Assembly (NCBI GenBank): GCA_028281105.1
Contig: JANQKQ010000061.1
Span: forward strand, 1-64,000
Origin: Rhizobiaceae bacterium
Lineage (GTDB): Bacteria > Pseudomonadota > Alphaproteobacteria > Rhizobiales > Rhizobiaceae
DNA: 64,000 nt
Direction: 5' to 3'
The notes under the pieces are model-generated. The model worked only from the letters and a program-made list of their open reading frames with translations. It did not search any database and was not told the DNA's origin. Position 1 is the first letter of the stretch. Every line of letters starts with the position of its first letter. Of the stretch, positions 15,717-25,473 are shown one piece after another. Both the position numbers and the translations under genes were made by a program.

Positions 15717-17710
15717 CAGATGTGATCGCGGGCGATGGTTTCGGTGAAGTTCTTCTCGAACACCAGTTCATCGCCTTCATATGCCTCGATGCGGCCGGTC
15801 AGGCGAAAGTTCCGCGCATCGCAGGTCATCGCCGCGAAGGTCTCGGTTCGCACCGACCATTCGCCGCGGGCCAACGTCTGTGTCCAGTGGGTCTCTCCGC
15901 CCGCCGATAACGGATCGCCGGGATGGATCGCCCACGTCTCCCGGCCGATGCTGCCGGTTTCCAGACCATGATCCAGATCGCGCTGGCAGCCGAAGTCGTC
16001 CTCAATTCTCACCACCACCCGCCCGCTCGCCTGATCGCGCTCGATGATGCGCGAATGACCGGGCTCGCGCAGGGTCCCCGCCTGCCATGGCTCGGCACTG
16101 TCGGGGCCCTCGAACGTGGCTTCGTCGCCATTGGCCAAAGGACGAATGGGAAGATCGACCGATCCGCGCAGCAACGTCAGCGCGCAGCGCTGGGGCGACG
16201 GCCAGATCAACGGCCAATAGGCGCTGGAGATCGCGACCCGCAGCCGGCTGCCTGCCGCCACCCGCCAGGCGATGTGGTCGAGCTCGACGCGCACCTCGAC
16301 CGGTTCGCCCGGCGTTAGCGGCGTCGGGCGCTCGCGGCTTTGGTGATGGGTGAGATTGAGCACCCCATAAGTAATGCGGGTCGAGGCGCCGTCGCGTTGA
16401 ACCTCGCAAAGGCGCACCGCGATCTGCGCGACCGGCTGGTCCGCCGACAGGCGAATGGTTACGACCGGCGCACCGACGATGTCGATCGGCCCGGCCAGCG
16501 GTTCGCTGTCGAAACAGGCCGAGCGCGCATCGTCGGCGCGCTGGTCGCCGGGCAGTTCGGGGCCCAGCCAGATCGCGCAGTATTCGCCGCCGTCGAGGCC
16601 GGTATCGAGCGGGGAATCGACCAGCACCTCGATGTCCTGTGCCACGTCGGTCAGCCGCCCGTCGGCCCCCAGATGCCAGGTCGCATTGGCGATGTCCGCC
16701 GACGGCCAGCTTGCTTCCGCGATCCAGCGCCCAGCCCGCTCGGCATACCAGGACTTCGGCGCCACGCCGTCCATCACATACGCCCGCATGGCCGGGTCGG
16801 CCTCGACCCCGGTATCGATGTCCTTGAGCCAGCGGTCCCACCAGCGTGCGGCCTCCTGCAGGAAGCCGATGCGCGGTTCGGGAACCGCGAAATGCGGATA
16901 TTTGTGCACCCACGGCCCGATGATGCCCTTGGCCGGGGCGTCCAGGTTGTCGACCAGCGCCGGCACCGTGTTCTTGTAGGCGTCGCCCCAGCCGCCGACG
17001 GCCAGTGTCGCCGCTTCGATGGCTGAATAGTCCTCGCATACCGAGCCATGCTTCCAATAGTCATCGCGGGTCTGGTGGGCCAGCCACACCGCCGGCAGCA
17101 GCGGTTGATGGCCCAGCCGCTCCAGCCACATCGCCCGCCAGCCGTCTCCCACGATCGCCGGGTCGGGCGGGCGCGAGGAGTAGGACAGCATGGTCGCGCC
17201 CCAGCCGAGATTCTCGTTGAGCAGACAGCCGCCCTTGTAGTGGATGTCTTCGGCATATCGATCGGCCGACGAGCACAGGGTGACGATCGCTTTCAGTGCC
17301 GGCGGGCGCAGCGCGGCAACCTGCAGTGAGTTGAACCCGCCCCAGGAGATGCCCATCATGCCGACCCGGCCGCTGCACCAGGGTTGCGCGGCGATCCATT
17401 CGATCACCTCTACCGCGTCGGCCAGTTCCTGGGCGGTGTACTCGTCTTCCATCAAGCCCTGGGAGTCGCCGTTGCCGCGCATGTCGACGCGCAGGCAGGC
17501 GTAACCGCGCGCCGCGAACCACGGATGGGTCAGGCAGTCGCGCTCCACGGTGCCGTCGCGCTTGCGATAGGGAAGATATTCCAGGATGGCCGGCACCGGG
17601 TGCCGCTCCGCGTCCGCCGGTATCCACACCCGCGCCGACAGCCGGCAGCCGTCCGACAGCACAATCCCCAGATCGGGATCCTCGGTGATCTGGCGCAAGG
17701 GCTCGTTCAT
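15716..17710 (-). CDS. CocE/NonD family hydrolase (X-Pro dipeptidyl-peptidase S15 type)
   Basis: 664 residues, probably cytosolic. The N-terminal catalytic domain has the nucleophile elbow GISWGG with Ser122, preceded by VDMRGNGDSQG, a hallmark of the CocE/S15 family; a likely catalytic His lies in GPWVHKYPH. The C-terminal half (from about 400) is the beta-sandwich domain of the family. Such enzymes cleave acyl esters, amides or N-terminal dipeptides. The ATG at 17710 is used because similarity begins there; the open frame upstream is non-coding in look. It starts 26 bp after the EF-G-like gene and is likely co-transcribed with it. Substrate unknown. Confidence 0.88.
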   Translation of the reverse strand: MNEPLRQITEDPDLGIVLSDGCRLSARVWIPADAERHPVPAILEYLPYRKRDGTVERDCLTHPWFAARGYACLRVDMRGNGDSQGLMEDEYTAQELADAVEVIEWIAAQPWCSGRVGMMGISWGGFNSLQVAALRPPALKAIVTLCSSADRYAEDIHYKGGCLLNENLGWGATMLSYSSRPPDPAIVGDGWRAMWLERLGHQPLLPAVWLAHQTRDDYWKHGSVCEDYSAIEAATLAVGGWGDAYKNTVPALVDNLDAPAKGIIGPWVHKYPHFAVPEPRIGFLQEAARWWDRWLKDIDTGVEADPAMRAYVMDGVAPKSWYAERAGRWIAEASWPSADIANATWHLGADGRLTDVAQDIEVLVDSPLDTGLDGGEYCAIWLGPELPGDQRADDARSACFDSEPLAGPIDIVGAPVVTIRLSADQPVAQIAVRLCEVQRDGASTRITYGVLNLTHHQSRERPTPLTPGEPVEVRVELDHIAWRVAAGSRLRVAISSAYWPLIWPSPQRCALTLLRGSVDLPIRPLANGDEATFEGPDSAEPWQAGTLREPGHSRIIERDQASGRVVVRIEDDFGCQRDLDHGLETGSIGRETWAIHPGDPLSAGGETHWTQTLARGEWSVRTETFAAMTCDARNFRLTGRIEAYEGDELVFEKNFTETIARDHI

Positions 17711-17736
17711 GCAGCCGCGCTTTCCCGCGACGGCGC

Positions 17737-19791
17737 CTAGCCGTCGTTCTGGGCGGCGCGGGCGGCGACCAGTTCGTCGGCCTTGCGCCCTTCCAGCTTC
17801 TCCATGTGGTCGTAGGCGGCCGAGTAGCTGGCGACGCCCGAGGTCACCGAGCGCAACTCGATGATCATGTCGCCGATATCGGACATCGGCGCCAGCGCCT
17901 CGACCGTATCCCATCCCGACCAGCCTTCACGCGCATCGAAGCCCAGAATCTGGCCGCGCCGCTGCGGGATCATCGCGGTCACCTTCGCGGTCGCCTCGTT
18001 GGGCGTGTGGATGCGCACTTTCATGATCGGCTCCAACAGCACCGGCCTGCATTCGGGCATGCCCTCGCGCATGGCCAGCTTGCCTGCCATCTGGAACGCC
18101 ATGTCGGAGGAATCGACGGAATGATGCGAGCCGTCGGACAGGTTCACCGCCACGTCGACCACCGGGAAGCCCAGCGGGCCGGATTTCAGGTAGTCGCGGA
18201 TACCGTGCTCCACCGAGGGGATGTACTGCCTCGGCACCACGCCGCCGGTCACCGTCTCGGTGAACTCGAAGCCGGAATCGCGCGGCAGCGGCTTGATCTC
18301 GATGATCACGTCGCCGAACTGGCCGTGGCCGCCCGACTGCTTCTTGTGCCGGCCGCGCTGGGTGGTGGACCGGGTGATGGTCTCGCGATAGGGGATCGAT
18401 GGCTGGTGGCCTTCCACCGCGATCTGCGACTTGCCTTCCAACCGCTCGATTGCGACCCGAAGATGCATCTCGCCATGACCGCGCAAGACCGTCTCGGCCG
18501 TCTCCTGCACGTGCTCGATCGACAAGGATGGGTCCTCTTCGACCAGCCGATGCAGGGCGGCCGAAAGCTTGACCTCGTCGCGGCGCTCCTTGGCCCGCGC
18601 GCCCATGGAATAGACCGGCTGCGGCGGCTCCGATACGCTGAGCTGCGCGGAAGCGTCCTTCTCGCTCGACAACACCGAACCCGTCACGGCGTGCTCGAGC
18701 TTGCCGAGCGCCACCGTCGCGCCCTCGACCGCCTTGTCGAGCTTTTCGGTATCCTTGCCCATCATCCGATACAGGCCGGAAATGCGGTTGGCCTCGTCGC
18801 CGACGAATATCGAGGCGCCGTCGGGCACTTCGCCGGCAAGCACGCGCGTTACCGACAATTTGCCCGAGTGGGTGGTGTGGATCGTCTTCATCACCCCGCC
18901 CAGGAAGCCGGATGCGCCGTCGATGCCGTGACGCGCGCGGGTCGCCGTCACGTCGGGCGCGTCATGGCGAATGGCTTTCAGCAGCCGCAGCACGCCGTTT
19001 CCCTTTTCGGCCGCGCCGATCAGCACCGGCGTGACGTGGCCTTCCTGCAGGTCGTTGCGCAGATCGGCGAACACCGTCTCGCGCTCGGGCTCGATGTCTT
19101 CGAGCAGTTGCTCCATCAGCTCGTCGTCATGATCGGCCAGCGTCTCCAGCATGGTGAAGCGCGCATCTCCCTGGCGGTCCTTTTCCGCATCCGGGGTCTC
19201 GACGATCTCGCTTTCCTCGTGCTGGCGGTAGATGTAGGCGCGCTCCAGCGCCAGATCGATCGAGCCGATCGGCGCCTCATCCTTCCAGATCGGGATCTGG
19301 CGCAGAAGCAGCGGCGTTTCGCTCGCCTGCTGCAGCATGGCGAGCGTGTCGCGAACGCCGGCCGTCGCCTGATCGATCTTGTTGAGGAACAGAATGCGCG
19401 GAATGCCGTGATTGTCCAACCGCTTGAGCATCAGCTGCAGCGCCGGCAGCTTCTTGTCATCGGCTTCGGCGACGACCACCGCCACGTCGCACAGTGCGAG
19501 GATCGGATCGGCCTCGTAGGCGAATTCCACCGAACCGGGGCAGTCCGCGAAGGTGATGGAGTCCCCCATGAACTCGGTGGTGGCGAACGATGCCTCCACG
19601 CTCATGCCGTGGGCGCGCGCTTCCGCAGAATGGTCACCCACGGTGTTGCCCTGGCCCACTGAGTTTTGCCGTGAAATGGCGCCGGTTCGCGCCAGAATGG
19701 CCTCCAACAGCGTCGTCTTGCCGCTCGACATGGGACCGACAATGGCCACGCATTTCGGTCCCGTTCTCCTTTCGCCGTTCGATGCTCCCAT
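17737..19791 (-). CDS. Elongation factor G-like GTPase (EF-G paralogue)
   Basis: 684 residues with the EF-G domain order. The P-loop GPMSSGKTT is at 19-27, the G3 motif at 83-87 and NKID at 137-140; domain IV and the C-terminal EF-G fold follow. G3 reads DCPGS instead of DTPGH: the histidine that activates water in EF-G and EF-Tu is Ser87 here. Similar EF-G-like paralogues exist beside the true fusA in many bacteria and their role is not settled. It is not next to rpsL/rpsG/tuf, so it is not the housekeeping copy. A GGAAG site about 8 nt upstream supports the ATG. Confidence 0.85.
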   Translation of the reverse strand: MGASNGERRTGPKCVAIVGPMSSGKTTLLEAILARTGAISRQNSVGQGNTVGDHSAEARAHGMSVEASFATTEFMGDSITFADCPGSVEFAYEADPILALCDVAVVVAEADDKKLPALQLMLKRLDNHGIPRILFLNKIDQATAGVRDTLAMLQQASETPLLLRQIPIWKDEAPIGSIDLALERAYIYRQHEESEIVETPDAEKDRQGDARFTMLETLADHDDELMEQLLEDIEPERETVFADLRNDLQEGHVTPVLIGAAEKGNGVLRLLKAIRHDAPDVTATRARHGIDGASGFLGGVMKTIHTTHSGKLSVTRVLAGEVPDGASIFVGDEANRISGLYRMMGKDTEKLDKAVEGATVALGKLEHAVTGSVLSSEKDASAQLSVSEPPQPVYSMGARAKERRDEVKLSAALHRLVEEDPSLSIEHVQETAETVLRGHGEMHLRVAIERLEGKSQIAVEGHQPSIPYRETITRSTTQRGRHKKQSGGHGQFGDVIIEIKPLPRDSGFEFTETVTGGVVPRQYIPSVEHGIRDYLKSGPLGFPVVDVAVNLSDGSHHSVDSSDMAFQMAGKLAMREGMPECRPVLLEPIMKVRIHTPNEATAKVTAMIPQRRGQILGFDAREGWSGWDTVEALAPMSDIGDMIIELRSVTSGVASYSAAYDHMEKLEGRKADELVAARAAQNDG

Positions 19792-19971
19792 TGGTTTAAC
19801 TTCCTCCCGCCTTTGTCTTCGACCGCACCAGTCGCCACATCGCGTTTCGCCCCGTTGGCCGGGGTCGGTAAGACATGGTTCCATCGAATGGCCGGCATGG
19901 CAAGTGGGCAGGCGAAACCGACGGCCGCCAACGCTTGCAAGCACGACCAATCCAGGCTCTTAATCGCCGCT

Positions 19972-21141
19972 ATGGCGAGCGAAGGCCCCTCCCCCGAAAC
20001 GATCGAGCTGCTTGAACGCCTGATCGGTTTTCCCACCGTCAGCCGCGATAGCAATCTGCAGCTCATCGAATTCGTGCGCGCCTATCTCGACGAGCACGCC
20101 ATCGCCTCGACGCTGACCCACAACGACGAGCGCACCAAAGCCAACCTGCACGCGGTCATCGGGCCGTCCGACGTGCCGGGCGTCATGCTGTCGGGCCATA
20201 CCGATGTGGTGCCGGTGGATGGCCAGGATTGGTCAAGCGACCCGTTCTCGATGCGTCGCGCGGCGGGCGCCTGCTACGGGCGCGGAACGGCCGACATGAA
20301 AGGCTTCATCGCGTGCGTGCTGGCGATGGCGCCGCATGCGGTCGGGCGCGAACTGACAAGGCCGATCCACATCGCGCTCTCATATGACGAGGAAATCGGC
20401 TGCATCGGCGTGCGCCGGATGATCGATGTGCTGGAGCATGCCCCGGTTCGCCCCGCCTTCTGCATCGTCGGCGAGCCGACGGAAATGGCGGTGGCGATCG
20501 CCCACAAAGGCAAGACCGGCGCGCTCGGCATCTGCCACGGGGTCTCGGCCCACTCCGCGCTGGCTCCCACGGGCTTGAACGCCATCTACCTGGCCGGCGA
20601 ACTCATCGCCGCCATTCGCGCCATGCAGGACGAGCTCATCGCCGCCGGCGGCCACGATCCGGCCTACGCGGTGCCCTACACGAGCCTGCATGTGGGCGTG
20701 ATCGCCGGCGGCACCCAGCTCAACATCGTGCCCAATCGATGCACGTTCGAGTTCGAGATCCGCAACATCGCCAAGGATGCGCCCGGCGAGATAATGGCGC
20801 GCGTGCGCGCACAAGCCGACAAGATCGTCGAACGCCATCGGGGCGAATTTCCCGACTGCCGCATCGACATTGAGGTCTTCAATGAATATCCCGGCCTCGA
20901 CACCTCACCCGAGGACGAAGTCGTCGCCTTCGTCAAATCGCTCGCGAACGCCAACGACCACATCAAGGTCGCCTTCGGCACCGAGGGCGGACTGTTCCAG
21001 CAACGCCTGGGCGTCCCCACCGTGGTCTGCGGCCCGGGCTCGATGGAACAGGGGCATAAACCGGACGAGTTCATCACCGAGGAACAGCTGGGCAGGTGCG
21101 ATCGGTTCCTGGCCGCACTCGTGGACCGTTTGAGCGGCTAA
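19972..21141 (+). CDS. argE: Acetylornithine deacetylase-type M20 hydrolase
   Basis: 389 residues of the zinc-dependent M20 family; ArgE removes the acetyl group from N-acetylornithine in arginine synthesis. Visible ligands and catalytic residues: His76 and Asp78 in SGHTDVVP, Asp108 in GRGTADMKG, Glu140-Glu141 in YDEEIGCIG and a Glu in VGEPTEM. A lid/dimerisation domain occupies about 180-290. The ATG at 19972 has only a weak ribosome site but fits the family start. Its stop overlaps that of the convergent oxidoreductase by 4 bp. Next to polyamine genes it might act on another N-acyl amino acid or polyamine, so substrate is less sure than family. Confidence 0.85.
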   Translation: MASEGPSPETIELLERLIGFPTVSRDSNLQLIEFVRAYLDEHAIASTLTHNDERTKANLHAVIGPSDVPGVMLSGHTDVVPVDGQDWSSDPFSMRRAAGACYGRGTADMKGFIACVLAMAPHAVGRELTRPIHIALSYDEEIGCIGVRRMIDVLEHAPVRPAFCIVGEPTEMAVAIAHKGKTGALGICHGVSAHSALAPTGLNAIYLAGELIAAIRAMQDELIAAGGHDPAYAVPYTSLHVGVIAGGTQLNIVPNRCTFEFEIRNIAKDAPGEIMARVRAQADKIVERHRGEFPDCRIDIEVFNEYPGLDTSPEDEVVAFVKSLANANDHIKVAFGTEGGLFQQRLGVPTVVCGPGSMEQGHKPDEFITEEQLGRCDRFLAALVDRLSG

Positions 21142-22439
21142 AGCCGGTCCAGCATCGCGTGATAGCCCATCGCCAGAACCAGGAGCGGCCATCGTAGCAC
21201 CGCACCGCCGGGAAAGCGTCGGGCGGGCAACCTGGCGAATTGCTCAAAGCGTTCACTACGCCCCTCGACCTCATCGGCGACCAGCGCGCCGGCCAATGTC
21301 GCCAGCGCCACCCCGTGGCCGGAATAGCCGGACACCGACCAGATATTGTCCGCCGGCCGGGCGAAATACGGCAGCCGGCTCATGGTGATCGCCAACGTGC
21401 CGCCCCAGCCATAGTCGATGCGCGCGTCAGCGAGTTGGGGATAGATTTTCAACATCGGCTTGCGCACGAACGCCTTGATGTCGGCGGGGAAGCGGTAGCC
21501 GTAGGTTTCGCCACCGCCGAACAACAGCCGGCGATCGGCCGACAGGCGGAAGTAGTTGACGACGTAGCGCGAGTCGGAAACCGCCACGTCGTCGCGGATC
21601 AGTTGTTTGGCCAGGTCATCGCCCAACGGCTCGGTTGCGACGATGAAATTGTTGATCGGCATCACCCGGGCCGCCACGGACCGTTCCAATCCGCCCAGAT
21701 AGCCGTTGCAGGCGAGGATCAGATGGTCGGCATTCACGGTTCCGGCATCGGTGACGATACGAACCCTTTTGCCGTTCTCGATCGCCGTGACGCGGCTGCG
21801 CTCATACAGCCGCGCGCCCGCGCCATCGGCGGCCTGCGCCAGGCCCAACGCGTAGTTGAGCGGATGCAGATGGCCGGCGCCGGTATCCAATAGGCCACTG
21901 AAATAGGCGCGCGTGCCCACCATGGCGCCGATCTCCCCGCTGTCGACGAAGCGCACGGCTTCATAGCCGTATTCGTCGCGAAGCAGGTCCGCATAGGCCC
22001 GGGTGTGCGGCCCCAAGCGGCGGCGGTGATTGGCGTAGAGGATGCCCGCGCGATAGTCGCAATCGATGCCATGCTCGCCGATGAGGCCGTGCACCAGCGC
22101 CTTGGCGTCCTCGCCGAGGCGCCACAGCGATCGTGCGTGTTCGCGTCCGAGCATGTCCCGCAACTCATCCTGGCCACGGCGTTGGCCCGAGCCGAGCTGG
22201 CCGCCATTGCGGCCCGACGCGCCCCAGCCGACCCGCTGCGCCTCGACCAGCGCCACGTCACGGCCGGCCCGGGCCAGGTGCAGCGCGGCGGAAAGGCCCG
22301 AGTAGCCGCCGCCGACGACGCATACCTGGCAGCGGATGTCCTCAATCAGGCGCGGCAGATCGAGCCGGCGGTTTGCGGTGTCGGCATACCAGGACGGCGG
22401 ATACTCGCCCGGTCGGTCGTTGGCGTCGAGCAGGTTCAT
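21138..22439 (-). CDS. FAD-dependent amine oxidoreductase (PuuB-like, DAO family)
   Basis: 433 residues. The FAD-binding motif VVGGGYSG near residue 40 is followed by GASGRNGGQ, characteristic of gamma-glutamylputrescine oxidase and related D-amino-acid/glycine-oxidase-like flavoproteins. In the Puu route this enzyme oxidises gamma-glutamylputrescine to the aldehyde. It is the last of three minus-strand genes with an aminotransferase and a glutamine-synthetase-like ligase, which fits polyamine breakdown. No PuuC or PuuD homologue is in the window, so the pathway is incomplete here. Confidence 0.85.
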   Translation of the reverse strand: MNLLDANDRPGEYPPSWYADTANRRLDLPRLIEDIRCQVCVVGGGYSGLSAALHLARAGRDVALVEAQRVGWGASGRNGGQLGSGQRRGQDELRDMLGREHARSLWRLGEDAKALVHGLIGEHGIDCDYRAGILYANHRRRLGPHTRAYADLLRDEYGYEAVRFVDSGEIGAMVGTRAYFSGLLDTGAGHLHPLNYALGLAQAADGAGARLYERSRVTAIENGKRVRIVTDAGTVNADHLILACNGYLGGLERSVAARVMPINNFIVATEPLGDDLAKQLIRDDVAVSDSRYVVNYFRLSADRRLLFGGGETYGYRFPADIKAFVRKPMLKIYPQLADARIDYGWGGTLAITMSRLPYFARPADNIWSVSGYSGHGVALATLAGALVADEVEGRSERFEQFARLPARRFPGGAVLRWPLLVLAMGYHAMLDRL

Positions 22440-22451
22440 TGGCGATGAGGC

Positions 22452-23864
22452 TTATTCGGCCGCCTGCCGCGCCACCATCATGCCCTCGGCGCGCAGGTGC
22501 GCATGGGTCTGATCGAGGGTCTTGAGCGCCAGGGCGACCAGCTCGTCGATCTCGGCCTGCGATATGACCAATGGCGGACAGATGATCATCTTGTCGCCGA
22601 CATGGCGCATCACCAGGCCGTTGGCGAACGAGTAATTGCGGCAGATCAGGCCGACCGCGCCCTCATCGGCGGCGAACGGCCGACGGCAGGCCTTTTCGGC
22701 CACCAGCTCGACCGCGCCGACCATGCCGGCAATCCGCGCCTCGCCCACCAGGGGGTGGTCCCCCAGTTCCAGCCAGCGGCGTTTCAGATAGGGCGCGGTG
22801 CGCTCGGCGACGGTATCAACGATCGCCTCCTCTTCAAGGATGCGCAGGTTCTCCAGCGCCACCGCGCAGGCGACCGGATGGCCGGAATAGGTGTAGCCGT
22901 GGAAGAACTCGCCGGCATCGGCCTCGAACTGGGTGGCGATCTTCTCCGAGATCACGCTGGCGCCGATCGGCATGTAGCCGGAACTCAGGCCCTTGGCGAT
23001 GGTCATGATGTCGGGGCGAATGGCAAAGGTTTCGCTGCCGAACCATGCGCCGGTGCGCCCGAAGCCGCAGATCACCTCATCGGCGATGAGAAGGATCTCG
23101 CGCTCATCGCAGATGCGCTGGATCTCCGGCCAGTAGGTCTCCGGCGGGATGATGACGCCGCCGGCGCCCTGGATCGGTTCACCGATGAACGCGGCCACCT
23201 TATCTTCGCCCAGCCGGTCGATTGCTTCTTCCAGCTCGCGCGCGCGGGCGAGACCGAACTCGGCCGGGTCCATCTCCCCGCCCTCGCGATACCAATAGGG
23301 CTGGTTGATGTGCTCGATGTCGGGAATCGGCAGGCCGCCCTGCCCGTGCATCGCCGCCATGCCGCCCAGGCTGACCGCCGCCAGCGTCGAGCCGTGATAG
23401 GCGTTCCTGCGCGAGATCACGATGGTCTTGTCGGGCTTGCCCTGGCTCGCCCAGTAGTGGCGCACGAAGCGCAGGTTGGTGTCGTTGGCCTCCGAGCCGG
23501 AGCCGGCGAAGAATACCCGGTTCAGATCCCCCGGGGTCAGTTGCGCCAGCCGCGCTGCCAGTTCGATGGCCGGCGGGTGGGCGGTCTGGAAGAACGTGTT
23601 GTAATACGGCAGTTGCGCCATCTGCCGCCGCGCCGCTTCGGCCAGTTCGGCGCGCCCGTAGCCGATGTTGACGCACCACAGGCCGGCCATGCCGTCCAGG
23701 ATCCTGACGCCGTCGGAATCGGTCAGATAGACCCCGTCGGCGCTCGTGATCACCCGCGTGCCGAGCCGGTTGAGTTCGGCGGCATCGGTGAACGGATGCA
23801 GATGGTGGGCGGCATCGATTGCCTGCAACTGGGCCGTGGGTAGATGGTTGTCGATCCGGTTCAT
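22452..23864 (-). CDS. Class III aminotransferase, putrescine/polyamine type (SpuC-like)
   Basis: PLP enzyme of 470 residues of the omega-amino acid:pyruvate class. The catalytic Lys291 lies in MTIAKGLSSGY, the PLP-binding Asp262 in LLIADEV, and the phosphate-binding GSGSEAND at 121-128. SpuC-type enzymes move an amino group from putrescine, cadaverine or spermidine to pyruvate. It sits between the GS-like ligase (22 bp upstream) and the oxidoreductase (12 bp downstream), one operon. This offers a transaminase branch beside the gamma-glutamyl branch. Taurine or beta-alanine as substrate cannot be excluded. Confidence 0.88.
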   Translation of the reverse strand: MNRIDNHLPTAQLQAIDAAHHLHPFTDAAELNRLGTRVITSADGVYLTDSDGVRILDGMAGLWCVNIGYGRAELAEAARRQMAQLPYYNTFFQTAHPPAIELAARLAQLTPGDLNRVFFAGSGSEANDTNLRFVRHYWASQGKPDKTIVISRRNAYHGSTLAAVSLGGMAAMHGQGGLPIPDIEHINQPYWYREGGEMDPAEFGLARARELEEAIDRLGEDKVAAFIGEPIQGAGGVIIPPETYWPEIQRICDEREILLIADEVICGFGRTGAWFGSETFAIRPDIMTIAKGLSSGYMPIGASVISEKIATQFEADAGEFFHGYTYSGHPVACAVALENLRILEEEAIVDTVAERTAPYLKRRWLELGDHPLVGEARIAGMVGAVELVAEKACRRPFAADEGAVGLICRNYSFANGLVMRHVGDKMIICPPLVISQAEIDELVALALKTLDQTHAHLRAEGMMVARQAAE

Positions 23865-23885
23865 GCGCGTGGCCCTGCCCGCTTG

Positions 23886-25262
23886 TCACACGTTCAGCAA
23901 AAGATGCTCGCGCTCCCACGGGCTGATCACCTGCAGGAACTCCTCATGCTCGTGGCGCTTGATCGCCAGGTAGATCGAGGAGAACTCCTCGCCCAACACC
24001 TCGCGCACCTCCCTGCATTCGTCGAACAGGGACAACGCGGTCAGCACGTCGCGCGGCAGCGAATGCGGCATGTCATAGGCCTCGCCCTTGACCGCGTCGC
24101 GCGGCTTGATCTGGTGCTTCATGCCCAGATAGCCGCATGCAAGACACGCGGCGATCGCCAGGTACGGGTTGGTGTCCATGCCCACCACCCGGTTCTCGAT
24201 GCGCCGGTCGGCCGGTTCGCACACCGGGATGCGTAGCCCGGTGGTGCGGTTGTCCACGCCCCACTCCAGATTGACCGGCGCGGCCGCGTTGGGCACCAGC
24301 CGGCGATAGGAGTTCACATAGGGCGCCAGGATGCACACCACCGACTGCAGATAGTACTGCTGGCCGCCAAGAAAACCGTAGAACAGCTCGCTTGGCCCGT
24401 CGGCTTCGCTGTTGAACAGGTTTTCGCCCGTCTTCGCGTCGATCACCGACTGGTGGATGTGCATGGCGCTGCCCGGCTCGCTTTCCATCGGCTTGGCCAT
24501 GAACGTCGCATAGCAATCGTTGCGCAGCGCCGCCTCGCGAATGGTGCGCTTGAACAAGAACACATGATCGGCCAGTTCCAGCGGGTCGCCATGGTTGAGG
24601 TTGATCTCCAGTTGCCCGGCGCCGCCTTCCTGTTGGATCGTGTCGATCTCCAGTCCCTGGGCTTCGGCGAAATCGTAGATGTCGTCCACGACCGCGGCAT
24701 ATTCGTCGACGCCGGAGATCGAGTAGGCCTGCCGGCCGGTGCTCTTGCGCCCGGTGCGGCCCACCGGCGGCACCACCGGATTGTCGGGGTCGATGTTGGG
24801 TTTGGTCAGATAGAACTCCATCTCCGGAGCGATCAGCGGCCGCCAGCCGTCGCGCGCATACAGATCGAGCACGCGCTTGAGCACGTTGCGCGGCGCCAGC
24901 GGATGGGGCGTGCCGTCCTGGTTGTTGAGATCGTTGATCACCTGGATGGTGACGTCGCCCGCCCATGGCACCGCCCGCGCCGTGGCCATGTCGGGCTCCA
25001 GCACGATGTCGGCCTCCGTCCACACATTGGGAATGTCCACCTCGGCATAGTCGCCGGTGATGGTCTGGAAGAAGATCGACGACGGCAGGAACATGCGCTG
25101 GGCGCGGAAGAACTTGCGCGCCGGCATCGCCTTGCCCCGGCCGATGCCGACCGTATCCGGCACCACGCATTCGACCTCTTCGATGGCGCGGCCGTCGAGC
25201 CACGACTGCAGGGCAACAGGGAGCTTCGCGATCTGCTGGGCGAAATTGTCTTGAACGTTCAT
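23886..25262 (-). CDS. Glutamine synthetase-family ligase (gamma-glutamylpolyamine synthetase-like)
   Basis: 458 residues. The GS catalytic domain is present (NPNIDPDNP.. loop, GAGQLEINLNHGDPLE, FMAKPMESEPGSAMHIHQS) but the tyrosine adenylylation loop and sequence of a nitrogen-assimilating GlnA are not. PuuA-like enzymes couple glutamate to putrescine or other amines using ATP. First gene of the minus-strand polyamine operon and divergent from the PotF-like binding protein, so uptake and first step share one promoter region. The ribosome site is weak. A second GS-like gene lies at 29437. Confidence 0.87.
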   Translation of the reverse strand: MNVQDNFAQQIAKLPVALQSWLDGRAIEEVECVVPDTVGIGRGKAMPARKFFRAQRMFLPSSIFFQTITGDYAEVDIPNVWTEADIVLEPDMATARAVPWAGDVTIQVINDLNNQDGTPHPLAPRNVLKRVLDLYARDGWRPLIAPEMEFYLTKPNIDPDNPVVPPVGRTGRKSTGRQAYSISGVDEYAAVVDDIYDFAEAQGLEIDTIQQEGGAGQLEINLNHGDPLELADHVFLFKRTIREAALRNDCYATFMAKPMESEPGSAMHIHQSVIDAKTGENLFNSEADGPSELFYGFLGGQQYYLQSVVCILAPYVNSYRRLVPNAAAPVNLEWGVDNRTTGLRIPVCEPADRRIENRVVGMDTNPYLAIAACLACGYLGMKHQIKPRDAVKGEAYDMPHSLPRDVLTALSLFDECREVREVLGEEFSSIYLAIKRHEHEEFLQVISPWEREHLLLNV

Positions 25263-25473
25263 GGCTCAATCAAGCCGGTGTTTGCGCGCCCGCAAGATAG
25301 TCGCTCGTTCTTCCCCTTGCCAGGGCAAAGTTCCGCTGCCGGCTGTCCCTGCAGCGCCCCGCATTTTCCATTGACGAAGCCGGTGCGGTTTCGGAAATTG
25401 CGGCAAAGAACAGCCCCCCGCGCACGTGCCGGAAGGGCGGCGCGACAAGCGGATATTTGCAGGAGGAACACCC

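Noticed and set aside
16002-17057. Long alternative frame within the CocE-type gene
   Set aside because: The catalytic motifs and C-terminal domain lie in the chosen frame; the alternative is Arg/Gly rich.
17806-19662. A 618-codon open frame antisense to the EF-G-like gene
   Set aside because: The product is rich in His, Arg and Gly without motif, while the opposite strand encodes complete GTPase motifs.
23886-25262. Housekeeping glutamine synthetase glnA
   Set aside because: Shorter and divergent, lacks the adenylylation loop sequence, and lies with polyamine catabolic genes.
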